NCBI GenBank assembly: GCA_030631415.1
Contig: DAOVLE010000044.1
Location: 1 to 27,307, forward strand
Source of the DNA: JAAEQG01 sp023133475
GTDB taxonomy: Bacteria; Planctomycetota; Phycisphaerae; UBA1845
Reading direction: 5' to 3'
Length of the DNA stretch: 27,307 nt
Shown here: piece by piece, positions 1-7,603 of the stretch
Numbering within the stretch: position 1 is the stretch's first letter
Layout: each line of letters begins with the position of its first letter
Notes under the pieces: model-generated
Seen by the model: only the letters and a program-made list of their open reading frames with translations
Database searches by the model: none
Told to the model about the DNA's origin: nothing
Translations under genes and position numbers: made by a program

Positions 1-146
1 AAACACGAGCCGGGGTGTTGAGCAAGCGACGAAAAATCTGCTTGGGCTGAGCCGCTTCGAAACCCTTCAATTGGCCAGCCAGTTGGCGGTAGAGACCATT
101 GGCAACCAGGGTCAATATCAAATCCAGGTCGTGCTTTGGTAGTTTT
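1..146 (-). pseudogene. DDE-type transposase remnant (internal/C-terminal part)
   Basis: Reading the minus strand leftwards from 146 to the window edge gives an open frame of about 48 codons containing HDLDLILTLVANGLYRQLAG and then FRRLLNTPARV. From memory this resembles a conserved stretch near the C-terminus of IS4-superfamily-like DDE transposases, where LDLxLTLxAxxLYRLLA is followed by a RRFxxTP motif. A TAA stop (147-149) lies directly upstream in the same frame and no start codon precedes it, so the N-terminal part, including the first catalytic Asp, is missing. The frame is still open at base 1, so the true end lies outside the window. I infer a decayed insertion sequence. The family assignment is tentative and the short plus-strand frame over the same bases cannot be fully excluded. 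Confidence 0.5.
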
Positions 147-278
147 TACTTTATCATTGACAGCGTTGAGAGAACCCATGGATTTGCGTTTGCCGGTGAA
201 AAAGCTGGGGGTCCCGGCGAAAACGAGCCCGTGGACCCACACGGACTGGGGGACAATCCCCTCATGCGAAAATCCGGG
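147..278. other. Intergenic stretch, no gene seen
   Basis: About 130 bases between the transposase remnant and the RAYT-leader repeat. The only open frames are short, lack a ribosome binding site and match nothing I recognise. The stretch is probably deletion or insertion debris between two mobile-element fragments. Confidence 0.4.
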
Positions 279-361
279 CTAGCCATGTCAACACGCCACC
301 ACTACCCCAATAACGCGTCAAGACCCCCTTTTTCTCGCAATAAGTAAGCCTGACCCCCTTT
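279..361 (-). repeat. Copy of the RAYT leader / REP-like repeat
   Basis: The reverse complement of this stretch carries AAAGGGGGTC, GGCTTACTTATTG, ACGCGTTATTGGG and GTGTTGACATGGCTAG in that order. The same blocks occur on the plus strand at 27101-27166, directly before and into the RAYT transposase start. The left copy has about 19 extra bases containing another AAGGGGGTC between the TTATTG and ACGCG blocks. After the shared ATGGCTAG the left copy diverges at once, so only the leader and the first two codons of a transposase gene survive. The two copies point outwards, away from each other, at the two ends of the window. The left copy has replaced the 3' part of the helicase gene next to it. 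Confidence 0.75.
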
Positions 362-907
362 CACTCCCGGCGTCTTGCCGACGTACATGCCGAAGGGGAT
401 GCCTGTTCCGGCCAACAACCCGCGCATTCGGCCGAGCTGGTCCTCCGCGAGCGCGTTCATGGGATAGACGATCACCGCACAGATGCCAGGCGCCGCGTTC
501 TCGTCCTTGAGTTCCAGGCAAGTGCTGATGATCGGGTAGAGAAAGCACTCCGTCTTACCGGATCCCGTGCCGGTCGAGACGAGCGTCGTCTTGCGGGCGT
601 GGATCGCCCTGATCGCCTGCTCCTGATGCCGGTAAACGTGCGTGATTACCGCTGGCACGCGCTGTCGCATGTGCGGGTGAAACAGGCCTTCGGAGATCAG
701 GTCGTCGATAGCTGCTCCCCGTTGAAACGAGCGCGACAAACTGATGTACGGCCCCTTGAGCAGCGGTGTGTTGCGTGTGTCCTCGAGAGACAACAGCGTT
801 CGCATCTGCCGATGCAGGTGCTCATCAGCGAACGGGTAAGCCGTCAACTGGTACTTCAGGAAGCTCCGGACGACCTTCTCGGTGTACGCTATCGGGTTCA
901 GGGCCAT
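302..907 (-). pseudogene. Truncated DEAD/DEAH-box helicase (N-terminal fragment, YprA/DruE-like)
   Basis: ATG at 907 is preceded by GAGAGG about 9 bases upstream. The 201-residue product has a Q-motif-like RHQEQAIRAI (about 93-102), a Walker A GTGSGKT (113-119) and a motif-Ia-like VYPMNALAEDQ (147-157). This combination is typical of long superfamily-2 helicases of the YprA/DUF1998 type, including helicases of several defence systems, which are usually far over 700 residues. Resemblance ends at about residue 180 (base 368). The last 21 residues are encoded by the REP-like repeat and run into a TAG at 302. Motif II (DExH) and the whole second RecA domain are absent, so helicase activity is not expected. 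It starts 29 bases after the gajB stop and looks like a third gene of that operon, broken by a mobile-element event. The exact subfamily is not certain. Confidence 0.8.
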
Positions 908-936
908 AGGTGAGTCCTCTCGCTCTGCAACATGGC

Positions 937-2367
937 TTACTCCGTTTTGGCCCGAATGGCGACTGTTGGCCTAATGACACGTGACCGCGATACGATGGTA
1001 AGGGACCTTGAGCCTCGCGTCAGTGCTACGTACAGATTCCGGCTATCGTACGCGTCGGCATCAAGAACAACAGCATGGTCGAACTCTAACCCTTTGACAC
1101 GCAGTGTTGTTCCAACGGTACATCGTGAGAGGAGACGCCCACGCTGACGTGCACGGTTGCGTGCGATCCAGGCGGCGTCCTCAAGTGTCTCTGCTTCTCC
1201 GACGCGCAGCGCACGGGCAGACCGGATCATCTCGCGCAATAACTCTCGTCGATATGTAACAGCGCCGGGTATTCCCGAGATACTCTGCAGTGCCGATTCG
1301 ACTCCTGCCATGGAGTCATTGTTGGCCACTTTAAGTAAGGCGTCCAAGCAATCCCTGTGCTTGCGCACATTTGGCACACGATTCTTCTCAAGGGCGTCTC
1401 GGATCGTCCGGAGCTCGGTCCGCACCTTCGTCATGCACTTGCAGGCGAAATCAAGCAAGACAACTGCTCGGCTATATCCGCTCGACGAATCAAGGCGAGC
1501 CGCGAAATGGTACAGGTCTGTCAAGTCGATGGCTTCAACGCACGAGTAGAGACCCTTCAGATGGCTAGCGACGTCGTGACACTGATTCGGCCACTGATGG
1601 ATCACGATCACCGTCTCTCCCTCGTTGCTGGCCGCGTCATAACAAGCGGACAACTGCCGCTGCTGCTTGGTTACGCGATTGCTGCCATCGATCCACTGTA
1701 TGGGTGCGCCCCTCACATCTAGATCCTGCCCCTGCTGCAGCCTCATCCGAACATCTCGCAACCATTCACCAAGCGCCGGGTTCGAAGACACCCAGCGCCA
1801 TGGGGTAGTCGGTCCCGTTACATTCTCGAACGAGGGACGAACATGCTCCTCCCAAGTGATTGCCTCGTTGCCACCAAAACTGAAGATACCCTGAAGCGGG
1901 TCACCGACGACGCGACAGGGGAGGGTATTCAGCAACGCCATCACTAGATCATGCTGCTCCACGGTACAATCCTGGTATTCGTCAACGTACACGCCGGAAT
2001 ATGAGGCCCCCATGATCTCCCGGATTGGCTGGAGGGCGAGAAGCCGAGTAGCGGCGGCATACACCGCGGAGTAGTCCGCGTTTGTGCGAGGCTTCGCGTT
2101 GGGCAGACCGCTGGTCTCTGGAAAGGCCCTGGCGAGGCGAAGGGACCAACCAGCAATTGTGTCTATCTGATATGCCCCCGTTGGGGCTGCAACCCTACTT
2201 ACTCGTCGCCGAATGGCTTCGACGCCCGCGTGGGTATGGGTCAGAACCAGTTCTTTTCCCTCGCCGTAGCTGGCAACGGCAGTTGCTATAACCTCCGTCT
2301 TGCCGCATCCGGCAGCGGCGATCATAGCTCCCCGCGGGTTCCTGGCCAGTGCAGCTGCTTCATTCAT
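937..2367 (-). CDS. gajB: UvrD/PcrA-like superfamily-1 helicase, GajB of a Gabija anti-phage system
   Basis: The 476-residue protein has the SF1 helicase motifs in order: Walker A AAAGCGKT (17-24), motif II VDEYQD (128-133), motif III GDPLQGIFSF (155-164), VKGLEFD (424-430) and YVALTR near the C-terminus (about 446-451). It lacks the long inserted domains of housekeeping UvrD/Rep (over 650 aa), and its size fits GajB proteins (about 490 aa). ATG at 2367 sits inside the end of gajA in an ATGAATGA overlap, suggesting translational coupling. An in-frame TTG at 2397 would add ten residues and is less likely. In described Gabija systems GajB senses DNA ends and works with the nuclease GajA to stop phage replication. 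The pairing with an OLD nuclease directly upstream supports this assignment. Function here is inferred. Confidence 0.82.
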   Translation of the reverse strand: MNEAAALARNPRGAMIAAAGCGKTEVIATAVASYGEGKELVLTHTHAGVEAIRRRVSRVAAPTGAYQIDTIAGWSLRLARAFPETSGLPNAKPRTNADYSAVYAAATRLLALQPIREIMGASYSGVYVDEYQDCTVEQHDLVMALLNTLPCRVVGDPLQGIFSFGGNEAITWEEHVRPSFENVTGPTTPWRWVSSNPALGEWLRDVRMRLQQGQDLDVRGAPIQWIDGSNRVTKQQRQLSACYDAASNEGETVIVIHQWPNQCHDVASHLKGLYSCVEAIDLTDLYHFAARLDSSSGYSRAVVLLDFACKCMTKVRTELRTIRDALEKNRVPNVRKHRDCLDALLKVANNDSMAGVESALQSISGIPGAVTYRRELLREMIRSARALRVGEAETLEDAAWIARNRARQRGRLLSRCTVGTTLRVKGLEFDHAVVLDADAYDSRNLYVALTRGSRSLTIVSRSRVIRPTVAIRAKTE

Positions 2368-4081
2368 CGCCGTGCGCCCACCGTCGCAGTTCGTCAATCT
2401 TCTGGCGCAGGTCCGAACCGGCTATCGCATCCCAATGTGCGATTATGACGCTGGCCAGTTCCTCGGCCAGATCTACCCGTTTGAACCACCCCTTTCGGTT
2501 GCCTGCTTTGTGTTCTTTGGCCGCGGTCCCAATAGCAGCTCGGAGATCAGCGTCGTTGGAGCCCGAATCACGCCAATCCCGTGGCTCCCCGGCAAGAGCG
2601 TTGGCAGAACCGTTCAACCTGTATGCGACGGCGTCTCGGACTGGGTTCTCGCCCCAGTGGTCCATCGCCAAGCGCACAACCTTCGCCACGCCGTCCCACG
2701 GTAGATCATGGGCGATGCGCTCTTCCAGAGCTACATTTCCGTCCCACAGCATCACCCGGGTACCGCCTGCCTCCAACGTGTCCTGATCAGGATCGAGCGG
2801 CCGATCGGAGTCCCCGAGTAGAACGACTTCGTATCCAAGATCGGCCAGTGCCTTCGCTACTGAAGCGGCTTCTGTGCCGCCGCCATCGGCCAGCGCGACA
2901 CCAGCAAGAGCGAAAGAACGGCCTCCATCCGACCACCAGTTATCGAGGCGTCGACAAAGCCCCAGTTCCGTTCGTCCCTCGCACACTAGCACCTTCCGAG
3001 CGAGGAAGGACTCGCTTGCCTTGCGGATGATCGGTCGAAGTGCCGGAGCAACATCAAGGACTTTAGTCACACCATCGGTGGACCTCACGACGAAGAGATG
3101 GTCTGTGTCCAGCTCTTCGAGGACGACGGGCGCGTGCGTTGTCATAAGCACGTTCCGTCGCTTCTGGGGGTCGGCTGTCCCGCACAAGACCCGGAGCAGA
3201 CGACGAATCCGGTGTGGCTCGAGGCCGGTTTCGATCTCATCGACCAGCGTGACGCCACCCGCCTTCGTTACTTCCCACTGCATGGCCGCTGCCAGAAGTC
3301 GACGCGTGCCAAGACCCGCCCTGCGAATCGGTACCTCGCCGTCATGCAGCGATAGCCCTCCAACGCCAACAGATATCGCCTCGACATCGAGCTGGGGGCG
3401 GTAAGCGGCCTGAGCGGCTACGCCAAACTCGGCTCCAGCGCGTTTGGCCGCGGCCGCGGCATTATGCAGATTGATCAGTTCGCCTGGTGGTATGCCAGCC
3501 AGTGTGGCTCTCGCAGCTCGGCCCGCGCTCGCCAGAATGGTCGCCAGATCATCCCCCTTAGTCGTCAGCCGGGAGAGAATAGCGCTGCGCCCCCAAGAGA
3601 AATGTCGATCCAGGTACTCCCCCAAACGAGCGCACCCGAGGCTTTCCCGGTCCTTTGCACTAATCGGCCTTCCTTCGGGATCACGATCATTCACAACTGT
3701 CCAAGATGGCTCCAACGAAGACGTGACCTGCAGACGGATGGAAAGCACGAGCTCATCATCCTCCGCTGGTTCGTCGCGGAGCTCACCCTCCGATGTCCAC
3801 CCCCTGGCCCAGTAACCGTACCTCGCTTCGCTCTTTAACTCCTCGGGCAGGTCGCCAACCGTGACTGTGATTCGGATGGGCGAATCCGGCTTAGCCTGGT
3901 AGAAATCGGTGTCATGGAACTGAATGCTCCACCGAGCCGACAGGGCAAGTTCGATGGCATCAAGGATCGTCGTCTTCGTAGAATCCCCTGGACCGACAAG
4001 GCAGGCAATCTCGCCTCTGGGATTCCATTCAAGCTTCTTGATTCCTCTGAATCGTTCGACCTCAACTCTCTTGATCTTCAT
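2360..4081 (-). CDS. gajA: OLD-family ATPase/TOPRIM nuclease, GajA of a Gabija anti-phage system
   Basis: The 573-residue protein starts with an SMC/RecF-like N-terminus (MKIKRVEVERFRGI) and has a P-loop GPGDSTKT at 30-37, a signature-like LGTRRLLAAA (257-266) and Walker B VTLVDEIE (277-284). A TOPRIM domain follows, with the invariant Glu in VCEGRTE (E368) and the DxD pair in GDSDRP (D424, D426). ATPase plus C-terminal TOPRIM is the OLD nuclease layout, and about 575 aa is the usual GajA length. ATG at 4081 has GAGGAA about 9 bases upstream. The gene overlaps gajB. GajA proteins form oligomers and nick DNA when nucleotide is depleted. The P-loop has Thr in place of the last Gly of GxxxxGK; I recall such a variant in OLD-like proteins, so it need not be inactivating. 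The catalytic residues seen are intact. Confidence 0.85.
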   Translation of the reverse strand: MKIKRVEVERFRGIKKLEWNPRGEIACLVGPGDSTKTTILDAIELALSARWSIQFHDTDFYQAKPDSPIRITVTVGDLPEELKSEARYGYWARGWTSEGELRDEPAEDDELVLSIRLQVTSSLEPSWTVVNDRDPEGRPISAKDRESLGCARLGEYLDRHFSWGRSAILSRLTTKGDDLATILASAGRAARATLAGIPPGELINLHNAAAAAKRAGAEFGVAAQAAYRPQLDVEAISVGVGGLSLHDGEVPIRRAGLGTRRLLAAAMQWEVTKAGGVTLVDEIETGLEPHRIRRLLRVLCGTADPQKRRNVLMTTHAPVVLEELDTDHLFVVRSTDGVTKVLDVAPALRPIIRKASESFLARKVLVCEGRTELGLCRRLDNWWSDGGRSFALAGVALADGGGTEAASVAKALADLGYEVVLLGDSDRPLDPDQDTLEAGGTRVMLWDGNVALEERIAHDLPWDGVAKVVRLAMDHWGENPVRDAVAYRLNGSANALAGEPRDWRDSGSNDADLRAAIGTAAKEHKAGNRKGWFKRVDLAEELASVIIAHWDAIAGSDLRQKIDELRRWAHGDE

Positions 4082-4110
4082 AAGGCCAGTTCCTCTGCCA
4101 CGCCTGACTG

Positions 4111-4473
4111 TACTGGTTCAGCGTGAATTGGACAAATGCCCTCGTCCGTTAAGCGACAATCCTTGCCTTCGGCAAGGGGTTTTTTTTAGGCATGGGGGGA
4201 ATGCTCCGAATGGTAAGGAAAGGGTGTGAGGGCGAATCCTGAGGTTCGCCACCAGGACCATTCGTCGCACACACCACCGGCTATCCCTGGCGGGTTGCTC
4301 CCCAGCAGAGCCCGCTTCCGTTTCACTGGCTGATAACATGGTCTCCATCTTCTGCTGGCCCGTCAAGAACACTTCGCCGTGACTTGGATCACTTGTCTTG
4401 GAACATGGTCATTTCCTTTCAAGCAACACGCCAAACTCCAATAAGGAAATGTCCAATTCCGTCTGAAGCATTA
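4111..4473. mobile_element. MITE-like element with imperfect terminal inverted repeats
   Basis: Bases 4111-4140 and 4444-4473 form imperfect inverted repeats of about 30 bp sharing the core GAATTGGACA and a TTCAG block, with roughly 22 of 30 positions agreeing. The part 4112-4345 recurs in inverse orientation at 16291-16480, with only scattered substitutions and one insertion of about 45 bp (a terminator-like hairpin with a T tract) found only here. An open frame runs through both copies, but most differences change amino acids, so I treat it as non-coding. No transposase is encoded and no clear target duplication is visible. The element lies directly upstream of gajA, so it probably carries or displaces that operon's promoter. 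Confidence 0.6.
4161..4188 (+). terminator. Intrinsic-terminator-like hairpin with T tract
   Basis: CCTTGCC and GGCAAGG form a perfect 7-bp stem with a TTC loop, followed by GG and a run of eight or nine T on the plus strand. No plus-strand gene ends here, so it may be a passenger of the surrounding repeat. It is absent from the second copy of that repeat at 16291-16480. Confidence 0.55.
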
Positions 4474-4511
4474 CAGGACCGCTCCCTTACGGTCGCGGCA
4501 CTGATTTCGGG

Positions 4512-5111
4512 TTAGCGGGCGGTTACTCCGATGATGCGGACTTCTTCACACAAGCCGTGTTTGCTGAAGATCAACACGTAGTAGTGGGACTTCCCGTGGC
4601 TGGCCCAGTTGGGTGCGTCATAGAACCGTGCGGTGGCGCCGCTTGATTCGCTGTGCATGGTGAAGAGCGGAAGGCTCAGTTCGGCATCCGCTTCGCACTC
4701 GGTTGGAGTTTTGCCGTAGGCAACGTCAGCCAGCTTCCTGGTCTTACGCACATCCTGGAGACCTTCGGTATTGCGTTTACACTTGAACAGGCCGGTGATG
4801 ATGCCTGTGGGTGAGGTTTCCACCACGTAGAAGGATTCGCTGAAAGACTCGTCGGGATGGCGATAGATCAACCATCTGTCACCTGTGGTGTCGTCAATGA
4901 GGGTATCGTGTCGTTCCCCGAACATCTCGTCGGCGGCATGGGACTCTTTGCCGAGCAACAACGGTTTGCGTTGCCGCACGTCGCGGTCGTCAACCGCCTC
5001 GCCAACGAGACTGACGGCGAAACTGATGGGGTGCAAGCGACATCCGGCAAGGAGCACGGCTGTCAGCACCGGTAGATAGACCATTGCACGGCGGGTTTTA
5101 GTATGGCTCAT
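4512..5111 (-). CDS. Putative lipoprotein of unknown function
   Basis: The chosen ATG at 5111 is preceded by GGGAG at about 9 bases and gives 199 residues. It starts with a basic n-region (SHTKTRR), a hydrophobic stretch and the lipobox LLAGC with Cys24, so it is probably exported and lipid-anchored. A longer frame back to 5249 would add 46 Arg/Cys-rich residues before the signal peptide and is unlikely. The mature part is mixed in charge, contains GDRWLIYRHPDES and ends in a predicted beta strand; I recognise no family. It stands alone between the MITE-like element and an intergenic region, so context gives no functional clue. Confidence 0.7.
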   Translation of the reverse strand: MSHTKTRRAMVYLPVLTAVLLAGCRLHPISFAVSLVGEAVDDRDVRQRKPLLLGKESHAADEMFGERHDTLIDDTTGDRWLIYRHPDESFSESFYVVETSPTGIITGLFKCKRNTEGLQDVRKTRKLADVAYGKTPTECEADAELSLPLFTMHSESSGATARFYDAPNWASHGKSHYYVLIFSKHGLCEEVRIIGVTAR

Positions 5112-5560
5112 AAGCCCGTCTCCCATACAGGTGCATATCACTCTACATCCACACCGGTGGGGGCGCCGATACCACCGTGGCGGGCAACGCCGTGAACCCA
5201 ATGTTCTCGCTTTTGCTCGCAATTTTCTGCTGACACAAGAGTTGCACATTCAGCCTCCGGAGGAGGCGATGGGATATAGCCCAAGGCGAAGCACAGCGAA
5301 CCCTGGGTAGGCTGTCCCTCTCGCCCAAAGTCCCCGTAGATAGTGACATATGCCCCACCGGTTGGCGGTTTACCTTGGGGCTCTACCCAAAACCCCGAGG
5401 TTTTCCGCTTTGTACCCAAAACATGCAGGAAAGGCAGGAACCCCTCTTCCGAGGAAACTCCTACCCATGTTTCGGGGCCGATGAAACGCTCGGATTGCTC
5501 CTCAGCAGAGCCCTATCCTCTCCACCGACATAGGCTATTGTCCAACAGTAGCAGCAAATG
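5112..5560. other. Intergenic region, no supported gene
   Basis: About 450 bases upstream of the lipoprotein gene. A 93-codon minus frame (5138-5419) is open, but it can only start at TTG, has no ribosome binding site and encodes a Gly/Pro-rich peptide I do not recognise, so I do not call it. The lipoprotein promoter must lie in the part nearest 5112. Confidence 0.4.
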
Positions 5561-5665
5561 TCAATCATGCTCAATCCTTTTTGTTGTCTTGGGCCGATCC
5601 TCAAGTTCGCTATCAATATTCAGATACTCCTGAACCAGAAACAAACTGCAGCCTTTGCCCGCAGG

Positions 5666-5758
5666 CGTAGGGTGGGTGGAACCTCGCGGAGCGAGGTGGA
5701 ACCCACCAACCGGTGTGGTGGGTTTCGCCCGCCTGCGGCGGACTCCACCCACCCTACG
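5666..5758. repeat. Multi-armed palindromic repeat
   Basis: The outer 15-bp arms 5666-5680 and 5744-5758 are perfect reverse complements (core TAGGGTGGGTGGA). Between them are two further perfect hairpins, ACCTCGC/GCGAGGT at 5681-5697 and AACCCACCA/TGGTGGGTT at 5700-5724, and a small CGCC/GGCG stem near 5730-5740. The whole can fold into a cloverleaf-like structure. The outer arm resembles the TAGGGCGGGTT arms at 17433 and 19163, suggesting one palindromic repeat family dispersed between genes. Confidence 0.75.
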
Positions 5759-5811
5759 GGGGATTCTTCGTTCGGCCTTCTCACCCGGCATAAATGCCGG
5801 GCCTAGCGCTG

Positions 5812-6151
5812 TCATACCAGGTAGTTGTCCACGGCGCCAAGGCTGTGATACGTCTCTCGTGCCACCTGGTCGGCGGATTTGCCTTCGGCGTAACGTTTGA
5901 AGCAGATGATCCGCTTGCTTGCTGGCTGGCTCATCAGCACTGACCGCCACCAGAGTGATCCTCCCCGGTGGAGTTTTGACGGATTGTTCATCAAAAAACG
6001 GGAGATAAACCTCCTTGGCGACGTCAAGGACCGCCTCAGCCTCGAATGGCGAGCAGTTCAATCCGTGCTGAATTTCGTGGAGAAACTTTGCGTCAAGTGT
6101 CTTGGCGTTCAGTCGTTCCAAGGTCTCCTTCTTCTTGTTCCGCAGCCCCAT
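5812..6151 (-). pseudogene. DUF1670-like protein, internally deleted and frameshifted
   Basis: ATG at 6151 opens a frame whose first 80 or so residues include FLHEIQHGLNCSPFEAEAVL and a PPGRITLVAVSADEPASK segment. From memory these match the N-terminal part of DUF1670 proteins. After about base 5914 this frame becomes Arg-rich and runs through the palindromic repeat to 5561. In another minus frame the last codons before 5812 read KRYAEGKSADQVARET and YHSLGAVDNYLV, which resemble the DUF1670 C-terminus with its HTH-like end. The DUF1670 family is usually clearly longer, so the central part has been lost and the two ends are out of frame. No function can be assigned and the protein is unlikely to be intact. 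Confidence 0.5.
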
Positions 6152-6207
6152 AGCACACTCCTTGGCATCACGCCACCGTAGGGTACGCTTGACCGCATGT
6201 CAAGAGA

Positions 6208-6228
6208 TAGATATAATGTCCCCCGATT
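6208..6228. repeat. Short dispersed repeat, copy 1 (TGTCCCCCGATT motif)
   Basis: This 21-base stretch reads TAGATAT, two variable bases, then TGTCCCCCGATT. It is repeated at 12158-12178 with only the two middle bases changed. Both copies are intergenic. Confidence 0.6.
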
Positions 6229-6329
6229 GTGCTGCTGAGAAATGAGTTGTGAAGTTGTGATAATGCCGAGCATCGCCAAGCTGGGGATTATGGAATTGTC
6301 GCTTCACCTAATGGGATAGGCCTTAAGTT

Positions 6330-6914
6330 ATGCGTGGGGCGTTTATGGTGAGTCTTTTGCTGGGAGGCGTTTGCCTCGTGATAGCACCTGCGCTGTGGTG
6401 CTTGAACGAAGCCGTGGCGGATTCTCAGTCGGGGTCTGGCACTGCATACTATATGCGGGAAGATGTATTTAGCATGTTTGCCATGGGCGGTATGATGCTG
6501 GTTATAGGTGGGGTTCTTGGCCTTTGGCGGCTGCGGAAAACGGGCGGAAGCTGGGCTCAGCGCAAGGCCAGTTTTGCTGCTGCGGCACCATATCTGTTCC
6601 TGGGGATGTATGTTGGCAAAGGGCTTCTTGCATTGCCCTTTCTGGCAAGTATATATGATATTTCGAAACCGCACACGCGGAATACCCCAATAGCGTTTGC
6701 CACGTATCAGCAAGTGAAAAGTGCCCTATCGTTGCTTGGTCTTCTGTCAGCGGCCTTCCTTATTTGGCGTGCACGCCATCGGTACTTTGGAGTAGCAGGA
6801 GAAGGGCCTAGGTGTCAGGAGTGTGGATATGACCTTACCGGAAACACGTCCGGCGTTTGTCCTGAGTGTGGTTGTCGGATAGGTAGCCTGGATTCTGTGA
6901 ACCCGAGGAAATAG
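6330..6914 (+). CDS. Four-helix membrane protein with C-terminal zinc ribbon
   Basis: The 194-residue protein has hydrophobic segments at about 4-24, 48-67, 84-108 and 130-147, so it sits in the inner membrane. A cytoplasmic-type zinc ribbon follows, with CQECGYDL (Cys162, Cys165) and CPECG (Cys177, Cys180). I recall this CxxCGYDLxGN...CPECG tail as frequent on otherwise unrelated small membrane proteins of planctomycetes; its role is unknown. Start codons at 6330 and 6345 are both possible; 6330 keeps the whole first helix. No strong ribosome binding site is visible. The gene stands alone, with a 21-bp dispersed repeat about 100 bases upstream. Confidence 0.75.
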   Translation: MRGAFMVSLLLGGVCLVIAPALWCLNEAVADSQSGSGTAYYMREDVFSMFAMGGMMLVIGGVLGLWRLRKTGGSWAQRKASFAAAAPYLFLGMYVGKGLLALPFLASIYDISKPHTRNTPIAFATYQQVKSALSLLGLLSAAFLIWRARHRYFGVAGEGPRCQECGYDLTGNTSGVCPECGCRIGSLDSVNPRK

Positions 6915-7125
6915 TGTGTCACGGGGCACCTTTTCTGGCCGCCCCCGGCATGCATTTGTCGTTTGGCAAGGCGAACTGAGCGTGTCTGACGCAACTGTCA
7001 GTGAAAGTTGTGTATGATGTGGTTGTATTTATTGTATCTTCTCCCGCTGTCGTGCCTATGAAGCATAGTTGTCCGGTCGTACAGTTGCGGATCGGAGTCT
7101 AGCTGATGATTCAGGATGTACTTTC

Positions 7126-7590
7126 ATGAGATTCAAATTGGCCACAATTGAAGAGGCAGAAATGATTCTTCGTCAGATTGATTTTCATGATAGTTTCATA
7201 AAGACATTTGCTGTGACTTCAAGAGATGTTTTTGAGAACGGAGTTCAGTCTGTAACTGGTGCGTTTGATGTCAGGATTGACTTTGCTCTGTATAAATCTC
7301 GGTGTAACGAGAAAACCATTGTAGAGTTAGTTACTGGGGAATTCCAAAATGCAAAGGATATTGTTCTGGATCTACGTCTGCCCTTGGGCTTGTTCACATC
7401 GTGGAACATAGACAAGCTTACTATCGTATCTGCGGAAGAAGACACCAGAAAAGATGGTGCCGGATTTGCCCTGGAGGTAGAAAGAGGTTTCTGCGTTGAC
7501 AATACGTCATGGATTTGCAAGAAGACGAGGTTATTTCGCTTCAGCGTGGCTGAGTTTCATATGGGGAGAGAGGGAAATAGCGGGAAATGA
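7126..7590 (+). CDS. Hypothetical protein, unrecognised
   Basis: A 154-residue product starts with MRFKLATIEEAEMILRQIDF. An upstream in-frame start at 7069 would add 19 residues of low similarity to a real N-terminus, so I prefer 7126. It is a soluble protein with alternating strands and helices, no signal peptide or TM helix, and no catalytic motif that I can see. The stretch is visibly richer in A and T than its neighbours, which suggests recent acquisition. In size and pattern it could be an immunity- or antitoxin-like protein, but that is a guess. It is convergent with the large secreted protein gene and separated from it by a hairpin. Confidence 0.55.
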   Translation: MRFKLATIEEAEMILRQIDFHDSFIKTFAVTSRDVFENGVQSVTGAFDVRIDFALYKSRCNEKTIVELVTGEFQNAKDIVLDLRLPLGLFTSWNIDKLTIVSAEEDTRKDGAGFALEVERGFCVDNTSWICKKTRLFRFSVAEFHMGREGNSGK

Positions 7591-7603
7591 AATAGGGGGA
7601 GGA

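Noticed and set aside
2360..4081. The OLD-type gene as a RecF or retron-linked ATPase
   Set aside because: A C-terminal TOPRIM domain with E368 and D424/D426 and an overlapping UvrD-like gene fit Gabija better; no reverse transcriptase is present.
4118..4372. 84-codon minus frame inside the MITE-like element, similar to part of the plus frame 16204-16443
   Set aside because: Differences between the copies mostly change amino acids and there is no ribosome binding site; the similarity is explained by the DNA repeat.
5138..5419. 93-codon minus frame upstream of the lipoprotein
   Set aside because: It starts with TTG, has no ribosome binding site and no recognised family.
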